19,740 nucleotides of DNA, from positions 1 to 19,740 of the forward strand of contig NZ_CAKVKB010000063.1 in assembly GCF_934754915.1 (NCBI RefSeq), in the 5' to 3' direction. Shown here one piece after another: positions 15,661-19,740 of this stretch. Position 1 is the stretch's first letter. Every line of letters begins with the position of its first letter. Made by a program: the position numbers and the translations under genes. The notes below the pieces were generated by a model. It had not been told where the DNA came from. It saw only the letters and a list, made by a program, of their open reading frames with translations, and searched no databases. This DNA is from an uncultured Clostridium sp. Its GTDB lineage: Bacteria > Bacillota > Clostridia > Clostridiales > Clostridiaceae.

Positions 15661-16242
15661 ATGAAGATATTACTGTTTTGCAACAAAGGCTTTGAGACAA
15701 TGGAATTTGCTCCATTTGTGGATGTATTTGGATGGGCAAGAAATGATTTTAAATATGATATTGATATTGTTACATGCGGATTTTCTAAGACTGTTATATC
15801 AACTTTTGGTATTCCTATTACTGTTGATATAACAATTAATGAAGTCAATATTGATGAATATGATGCACTGGCAATTCCAGGAGGTTTTGAAGAGTTCGGA
15901 TTTTATGAAGAAGCCTATAATAAGCAATTTCTGGATATGATTGTCGAATTTGATAAACAAGGAAAATATATTGCAAGTATCTGTGTAGGAGCATTACCTA
16001 TCGGGAAAAGCGGTGTTCTTTCGGGGAGAAGTGCAACGACCTATCATTTGAACGGAGGGACCAGACAGAAGCAGTTGGCGGCATTTGGAGTAAATGTGAT
16101 TCAAGACCAGCGAATTGTGGTTGATCGTAATATTATCACAAGCTTTTGTCCTGAAACAGCTGCGGATGTGGCATTTCAGCTACTTACATGTCTTGTTGGA
16201 AAAGAAAAGGCGGATATTGTTTTAAAGGCAATGGGATATTAG
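15661..16242 (+). CDS. DJ-1/PfpI family protein
   Basis: A 193-residue glutamine-amidotransferase-like protein. The nucleophile elbow ASICVGA carries Cys108; the partner glutamate is in FETMEF (Glu12 or Glu15) and His129 in TYHLNGG may assist. AIPGGFEEFG at 71-80 is the usual turn. Members include deglycase, chaperone, glyoxalase and protease-like proteins, and the sequence does not tell which. GAGGAGG at about 15649-15655 precedes the ATG. Codon use is unlike its neighbours: the second half uses many G- and C-ended codons and is close to half GC by eye, against about 30% around it, as are the bases just upstream. This suggests recent acquisition. It is transcribed alone between its own promoter and terminator. 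Confidence 0.85.
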   Translation: MKILLFCNKGFETMEFAPFVDVFGWARNDFKYDIDIVTCGFSKTVISTFGIPITVDITINEVNIDEYDALAIPGGFEEFGFYEEAYNKQFLDMIVEFDKQGKYIASICVGALPIGKSGVLSGRSATTYHLNGGTRQKQLAAFGVNVIQDQRIVVDRNIITSFCPETAADVAFQLLTCLVGKEKADIVLKAMGY

Positions 16243-16317
16243 AAAGTTCTGAATATAACACTTGAAGTTCTATATATTCCAGGTCATATAAAGAGTCTTA
16301 ATATTTTAAAGTTTAAG

Positions 16318-16357
16318 CCCAGTAATATAAATTTTGTATTACTGGGTATTTATTTTT
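16318..16357 (+). terminator. Terminator after the PfpI gene
   Basis: A perfect 10-bp stem CCCAGTAATA/TATTACTGGG (16318-16327 with 16337-16346, 9-base loop) is followed by TATTTATTTTT. It isolates the PfpI gene from the glycerate/gluconate module. Confidence 0.85.
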
Positions 16358-16379
16358 GGCAATTTATCCATAATAAATA

Positions 16380-16408
16380 TTGAGAAAAACATATTTGATG
16401 AGGATAAT
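16380..16408 (+). promoter_or_regulatory. Probable promoter of the sensor-gntP-glycerate kinase operon
   Basis: TTGAGA at 16380-16385 and GATAAT at 16403-16408, 17 bases apart, lie between the preceding terminator and the start of the fused reading frame. It is a moderate match to consensus. Confidence 0.45.
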
Positions 16409-16444
16409 TATTATAACTATAAGACAAATAGAGAGGAAGTATTT

Positions 16445-18358
16445 ATGTTAAATAAACATATAGCACAAAAAATAATAGATACAATTTCTAATGTAATACC
16501 CTATGATATAAATATTATGGATAAGGAAGGTATAATAATTGGAAGCAGCAATAAAGAGCGTGTAGGAACTATTCACTATGGTGCAGCAGAAGCAATTTCA
16601 AAAAAAATTGAAGTTGAAATATATAAAGAAGATGAATTTGTAAAACCAGGATTAAATATTCCTATATTATTTAAAGATGAAGTGGAAGGAATAATAGGAA
16701 TAACAGGAGATCCTGAAAAAGTTTCTCTATTTGGAAAAATAATAAAAATAACAGCAGAACTTCTTCTTTCCGAACAATATTCTCTAAAATTATTCCTAAA
16801 AAAAGAGATGCTTAGAGAAGAATTTCTTTATGAGTGGATTTATTTAAAAGGAAATTATAGTAATGAATTCATTTTAAAAGGACAGTCTGTTGATATTGAT
16901 ATTTTGCAGCCTAAAAGAGTTGTGCTAATTTATCATGATGATATTTGTAACAGTTTGGTTTTAAAAAAAATCAGAAAGCATATATCAACAGATGAGTATT
17001 ATTTAAAACTATCTGATAAAGAGATTATATTGATTTTAAAAGATGATCCAAGTTTAATAAAAAATTTAATATATAAAAAATTAATATATGGAGGGAATTA
17101 TATGGATATACAAGTAAGTGCATTAGGAGCTATATTAGCATTAGCTATAGCAATTTTTTTAATTGTAAAAAAGATACAACCAGCTTATGCATTAATAATA
17201 GGAGCTTTAATTGGAGGACTTATAGGAGGAGCAAATCTTACAGATACAGTTACTCTTATGATGAATGGAGCTAAGGGAATGATGACTGCTATTCTTAGAA
17301 TTTTAACAGCAGGAGTTTTAGCTGGAGTACTTATTCAATCAGGTGCAGCAACTAAAATTGCAGAGACAATAATTTCGAAACTTGGAGAAAACAGAGCACT
17401 TGTTGCTTTAACTATTTCAACATTAGTATTAACAGCAGTCGGAGTATTTATAGATGTTGCAGTAATAACAGTTGCTCCAATTTCGCTTGAAATAGCAAGA
17501 AAATCAAATATTACTAAAACTGCAATATTATTTGCTATGATAGGAGGAGGAAAAGCTGGAAACATAATTTCACCAAATCCAAATACAATAGCAGTATCGG
17601 AAAATTTAAATGTATCATTAACAAGTGTCATGATAGCAGGAATAATACCAGCAATTGCAGGTGTGATAATTACATGTATAATTGCAAATAAATTAGTTAA
17701 AAAAGGAACATATGTAGAAGCAGATGAAGTAATTGAAAATACTGAAAGTATGCCAAGTTTCTTTTCTGCTATAGTTGGTCCATTAGTAGCAATTGGACTT
17801 CTTATGTTAAGACCAATTGCAAAAATAAGTATAGATCCATTAATAGCTTTACCGGTAGGAGGTATTGTTGGAGTACTATGTATGGGAAAAATTAAGAAAC
17901 TGAATGAATATGCGACTTTTGGATTAAGTAAGATGACTGGAGTGGCAATACTTTTAATTGGAACAGGAACAATAGCTGGAATAATATCTAATTCAGCATT
18001 AAAAGATGTTATAATATCAGGTATAAATACATTAGGATTACCAAGTTTTGCATTAGCACCAATTTCGGGTATATTAATGGCTGGAGCAACAGCCTCTACA
18101 ACTTCAGGTGCAGCAGTAGCAAGTTCAGTATTTGGAAGTACAATAACAAGTCTTGGAGTATCATCACTTGCAACAGCAGCAATGATACATGCAGGGTGCA
18201 CAGTTATTGATTCACTACCTCATGGAAGTTTCTTTCATTCTACCGGGGGAAGTATTAATATTAATATGAATGAAAGATTGAAACTTATACCTTTTGAAGC
18301 TATGGTTGGTTTATCTATAACAATAATATCAACAATAATATTTGGATTTATATTATAA
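16445..18358 (+). CDS. In-frame fusion: truncated CdaR-type diacid sensor with GntP transporter
   Basis: One uninterrupted 637-codon frame. Residues 1-130 match the sugar-diacid recognition domain of CdaR regulators (DINIMDKEGIIIGSSN at 21-36, VGTIHYGAAEAI at 40-51, GLNIPILFKDEVEGIIGITG at 69-88). Residues 131-219 are the beginning of the GGDEF-like middle domain (RVVLIYHDD, IILILKDDP), which breaks off, and the C-terminal HTH expected of CdaR is absent. From residue 220 it is a full GntP-family symporter with about 12 membrane segments. Start ATG 16445 follows GAGGAAG at 16432-16438; the frame is open to 16334 but runs through a terminator. If made whole it would be a cytosolic sensor joined to a transporter; if not, the sensor is a regulator remnant. 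The DNA read-through includes the gntP ribosome site (codons YGGNY). This is either a genuine fusion, a deletion scar or an assembly error. Confidence 0.7.
   Translation: MLNKHIAQKIIDTISNVIPYDINIMDKEGIIIGSSNKERVGTIHYGAAEAISKKIEVEIYKEDEFVKPGLNIPILFKDEVEGIIGITGDPEKVSLFGKIIKITAELLLSEQYSLKLFLKKEMLREEFLYEWIYLKGNYSNEFILKGQSVDIDILQPKRVVLIYHDDICNSLVLKKIRKHISTDEYYLKLSDKEIILILKDDPSLIKNLIYKKLIYGGNYMDIQVSALGAILALAIAIFLIVKKIQPAYALIIGALIGGLIGGANLTDTVTLMMNGAKGMMTAILRILTAGVLAGVLIQSGAATKIAETIISKLGENRALVALTISTLVLTAVGVFIDVAVITVAPISLEIARKSNITKTAILFAMIGGGKAGNIISPNPNTIAVSENLNVSLTSVMIAGIIPAIAGVIITCIIANKLVKKGTYVEADEVIENTESMPSFFSAIVGPLVAIGLLMLRPIAKISIDPLIALPVGGIVGVLCMGKIKKLNEYATFGLSKMTGVAILLIGTGTIAGIISNSALKDVIISGINTLGLPSFALAPISGILMAGATASTTSGAAVASSVFGSTITSLGVSSLATAAMIHAGCTVIDSLPHGSFFHSTGGSININMNERLKLIPFEAMVGLSITIISTIIFGFIL
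17090..17104 (+). promoter_or_regulatory. Internal ribosome binding site and start of gntP
   Basis: GGAGGG at 17090-17095, a six-base spacer and ATG at 17102-17104 form an excellent start signal inside the fused reading frame. It decides where the unfused transporter begins and implies that GntP can be made alone from the same mRNA. Confidence 0.85.
17102..18358 (+). CDS. GntP-family gluconate/glycerate proton symporter (internal start)
   Basis: Read from the internal ATG this is a 418-residue transporter of normal GntP-family length, taking up a sugar acid (gluconate, glycerate or similar) with protons. Family segments are GGGKAGNIISPNPNTIA at 148-164 and HAGCTVIDSLPHGSFFHSTG at 363-382, and the first helix starts at residue 7, as expected of a native N-terminus. 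The glycerate kinase gene directly downstream suggests that glycerate, or a sugar acid converted to it, is the substrate. It shares frame and stop codon with the upstream sensor portion, so it is both the C-terminal part of the 637-residue fusion and probably an independent product. I consider this the more likely functional protein. Confidence 0.88.
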   Translation: MDIQVSALGAILALAIAIFLIVKKIQPAYALIIGALIGGLIGGANLTDTVTLMMNGAKGMMTAILRILTAGVLAGVLIQSGAATKIAETIISKLGENRALVALTISTLVLTAVGVFIDVAVITVAPISLEIARKSNITKTAILFAMIGGGKAGNIISPNPNTIAVSENLNVSLTSVMIAGIIPAIAGVIITCIIANKLVKKGTYVEADEVIENTESMPSFFSAIVGPLVAIGLLMLRPIAKISIDPLIALPVGGIVGVLCMGKIKKLNEYATFGLSKMTGVAILLIGTGTIAGIISNSALKDVIISGINTLGLPSFALAPISGILMAGATASTTSGAAVASSVFGSTITSLGVSSLATAAMIHAGCTVIDSLPHGSFFHSTGGSININMNERLKLIPFEAMVGLSITIISTIIFGFIL

Positions 18359-18377
18359 AAAAGACAAAATAGAAACT

Positions 18378-18420
18378 CATAATACTTACCATAAGATCAA
18401 ATTTTATGATGAGTATTATG
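18378..18420 (+). repeat. Long imperfect hairpin between gntP and glycerate kinase genes
   Basis: CATAATACT (18378-18386) pairs with AGTATTATG (18412-18420), and an inner CATAA/TTATG pair stacks inside after a three-by-three mismatch. No T-run follows, so it is not an intrinsic terminator. It may control RNA stability or relative expression, or be a protein-binding inverted repeat. Confidence 0.5.
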
Positions 18421-18454
18421 CTTAAAATTAATAAAAGTGATGGAGTGGTCATTG

Positions 18455-19579
18455 ATGAAATTTGTATTAGCAACTGATTCTTTTAAAGAAAGCATGACAT
18501 CAATTGAAGCATGTAATGTTATGGAAAAAGCAATAAAGAAAATAAAAAATAACGCCGAAGTAATTAAAGTTCCAATGGCGGATGGAGGAGAAGGAACTGT
18601 AGAGGCTTTAGTAAATTCTACATCTGGAACATTTGTTGAAACTGAAGTTTTAAATCCATTAGGAAAAAAAATTAAAGCTTTCTATGGAATATTAGGAGAT
18701 AAAAAAACTGCAGTAATTGAAATGGCAAAAGCAAGTGGTATAGAACTTATAAAAAGAGAAGAAAGAAATCCTTTGATAACAACTACATATGGAACTGGAG
18801 AACTCATAAAACATGCAATTGATAATGGTATAAAGCACATAGTAATTGGAATAGGAGGAAGTGCTACTAATGATGGTGGATGTGGTATGCTTCAGGCATT
18901 AGGAGTAAAGCTTTTAGATAAAAATAATAATGAAATTCCTTTTGGAGGAGGAGAATTAAATAAAATAGAAAAAATTGATGTTTCACATATTTATGAAGGT
19001 ATCAAAGATGTGAGTTTTGAAGTTGCATGTGATGTTACAAATCCATTTGTAGGACCTGATGGAGCTTCATATATATTTGGACCACAAAAAGGTGCAGATT
19101 CAGAAATGGTGGAATTTCTTGATAAAAATCTAAGACATTTTGCAGAAAAAATAAAAGAGACATTAAATGTTGAGATTGCGGATGTGCCTGGTGCAGGTGC
19201 AGCTGGAGGCCTTGGAGGAGCACTTCTTGCTTTTTTAAATGCAAATCTAAAAAGTGGTATAGAACTTGTAATAAAATATACTAATCTGGAAGAAAAAATT
19301 CAGGGTGCTGATTATGTATTTACTGGAGAAGGTTCAATTGATGGTCAGACTATTTTTGGAAAAACTCCTGTTGGAGTATCTAAGACAGCAAAAAAACATG
19401 GAGTACCTGTAATTGCTTTTGGAGGAAAGGTTTCTGATGATGCTGATAATTTATTCGATGAAGGCATAATTGCATTGTTCAGCATAATGAGAGGTGTTGA
19501 ATCATTAGATAATGCTTTAAAAAATGGAGCTCATAATTTGGAGAAAACTGTTGAAAATGTTATGAGAGTTTTAAAATAA
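18455..19579 (+). CDS. glxK: Glycerate kinase (GlxK/GarK family)
   Basis: A 374-residue type II glycerate kinase that phosphorylates D-glycerate with ATP, giving 2-phosphoglycerate in the characterised E. coli members, and so feeds glycolysis. Conserved segments are LATDSFKESMTS (5-16), VPMADGGEGTVEAL (39-52), GIGGSATNDGGCGMLQALG (132-150), FGPQKGAD (208-215), PGAGAAGGLGGAL (245-257) and FTGEGSIDGQT (289-299). ATG at 18455 is chosen since GGAG at 18442-18445 is at proper distance and homologues begin MKxVLAxDSFK; the in-frame GTG at 18437 has no ribosome site. Ninety-six bases downstream of the GntP gene, it forms the metabolic partner of the transporter. Length is normal and nothing is missing. 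The symbol is by family; garK is equally possible. Confidence 0.94.
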   Translation: MKFVLATDSFKESMTSIEACNVMEKAIKKIKNNAEVIKVPMADGGEGTVEALVNSTSGTFVETEVLNPLGKKIKAFYGILGDKKTAVIEMAKASGIELIKREERNPLITTTYGTGELIKHAIDNGIKHIVIGIGGSATNDGGCGMLQALGVKLLDKNNNEIPFGGGELNKIEKIDVSHIYEGIKDVSFEVACDVTNPFVGPDGASYIFGPQKGADSEMVEFLDKNLRHFAEKIKETLNVEIADVPGAGAAGGLGGALLAFLNANLKSGIELVIKYTNLEEKIQGADYVFTGEGSIDGQTIFGKTPVGVSKTAKKHGVPVIAFGGKVSDDADNLFDEGIIALFSIMRGVESLDNALKNGAHNLEKTVENVMRVLK

Positions 19580-19585
19580 TGAATG

Positions 19586-19624
19586 AAATCTCGATGCAAA
19601 AATTGCTTGTATTGAGATTTTTTT
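19586..19624 (+). terminator. Terminator of the gntP-glycerate kinase operon
   Basis: A 14-bp stem with a few G-U pairs (19586-19599 with 19607-19620, 7-base loop), outer part AAATCTC/GAGATTT, followed by T residues to 19624. It starts six bases after the kinase stop codon. Confidence 0.85.
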
Positions 19625-19740
19625 GTATTCTGATGGGGCTGCAGCATTAAGAAATTCAAACGCTTTATATAGCATATTAAATAAGTCTTTTAATACTATA
19701 TATTGTATAACTTGATCTTTGTGTAACAGCCTCTTTATTG
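19625..19740. other. Right-edge region without a supported gene
   Basis: About 115 bases with no start signal or RNA motif on the + strand. On the minus strand one frame is open from the window edge to 19571, but it runs through the kinase terminator and overlaps the kinase stop, so I do not call it. TGTAACAGCCTC near the edge could be one arm of a hairpin whose other half is outside the window. Confidence 0.4.

Noticed and set aside
16334..16444. Upstream extension of the sensor-gntP frame from a TTG
   Set aside because: It starts inside the PfpI terminator stem and lacks a ribosome site; ATG 16445 has GAGGAAG in front and begins the conserved domain.
17335..18201. A 288-codon open frame on the minus strand opposite gntP
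   Set aside because: It lies wholly antisense to the well-conserved transporter, is rich in Ile/Ala/Pro as expected from reading helices backward, and has no convincing ribosome site.
19571..19738. Minus-strand open frame at the right edge (about 55 codons, open at the window border)
   Set aside because: It overlaps the kinase stop codon and runs through the terminator stem. Frames of this length are common, so it cannot be told from chance without sequence beyond the window.

Overview
The base composition (very AT-rich, roughly 30% GC by eye), strong GGAGG-type ribosome binding sites, AT-only intergenic DNA, U-tract terminators and the gene families all point to a low-GC Firmicute, most likely Clostridium sensu stricto (C. 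butyricum/C. beijerinckii type). This is an inference from style and gene content, not from a marker gene. Almost everything is on the + strand, and the window reads as ordinary chromosome made of short independent operons separated by clear terminators. I see no phage, insertion sequence, CRISPR array, rRNA or tRNA.

Layout. 1-2045: the tail of an unrecognised gene, then a two-gene putative permease pair (a CxC/CDCGC-containing UPF0718-type permease and its TIGR03943/YcgQ-type partner) ending at a 14-bp stem shared with a convergent lipoprotein gene (2048-2611, minus). 2975-3841: a YhdF/YghA-like short-chain dehydrogenase. 4052-7072: a polar amino-acid ABC importer (lipoprotein, permease, ATPase) plus a small cysteine protein of TIGR04076 type. 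Its leader holds a strong terminator-like hairpin just before the first ribosome binding site. 7221-10940: a complete TPP-riboswitch operon (promoter, aptamer, terminator, tenA, thiZ, thiX, thiY) for salvage of the thiamin pyrimidine. 11044-11880: endonuclease IV with all nine metal ligands. 11950-14206: a FIST sensor gene coupled to a soluble methyl-accepting protein. 14258-15487: an RlmI-like rRNA methyltransferase. 15661-16242: a DJ-1/PfpI protein with distinctly higher GC. 16380-19624: a glycerate/gluconate module (GntP transporter and glycerate kinase).

The most unusual object is in that last module. The expected CdaR-type sugar-diacid regulator upstream of gntP has lost its DNA-binding C-terminus. 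Its remaining sensor portion (219 residues) is open in frame straight through the gntP ribosome binding site and start codon, so that one 637-codon reading frame encodes a diacid-sensor/GntP-transporter fusion, with a well-placed internal start able to make the normal 418-residue transporter alone. It may be a true fusion, a deletion scar that leaves the transporter translationally coupled, or an assembly deletion; the sequence alone does not decide.

Other points worth checking: the leader hairpin of the amino-acid importer, a perfect 24-bp palindrome inside the FIST coding region, the compositionally distinct PfpI gene, and a long imperfect hairpin between gntP and the glycerate kinase gene.
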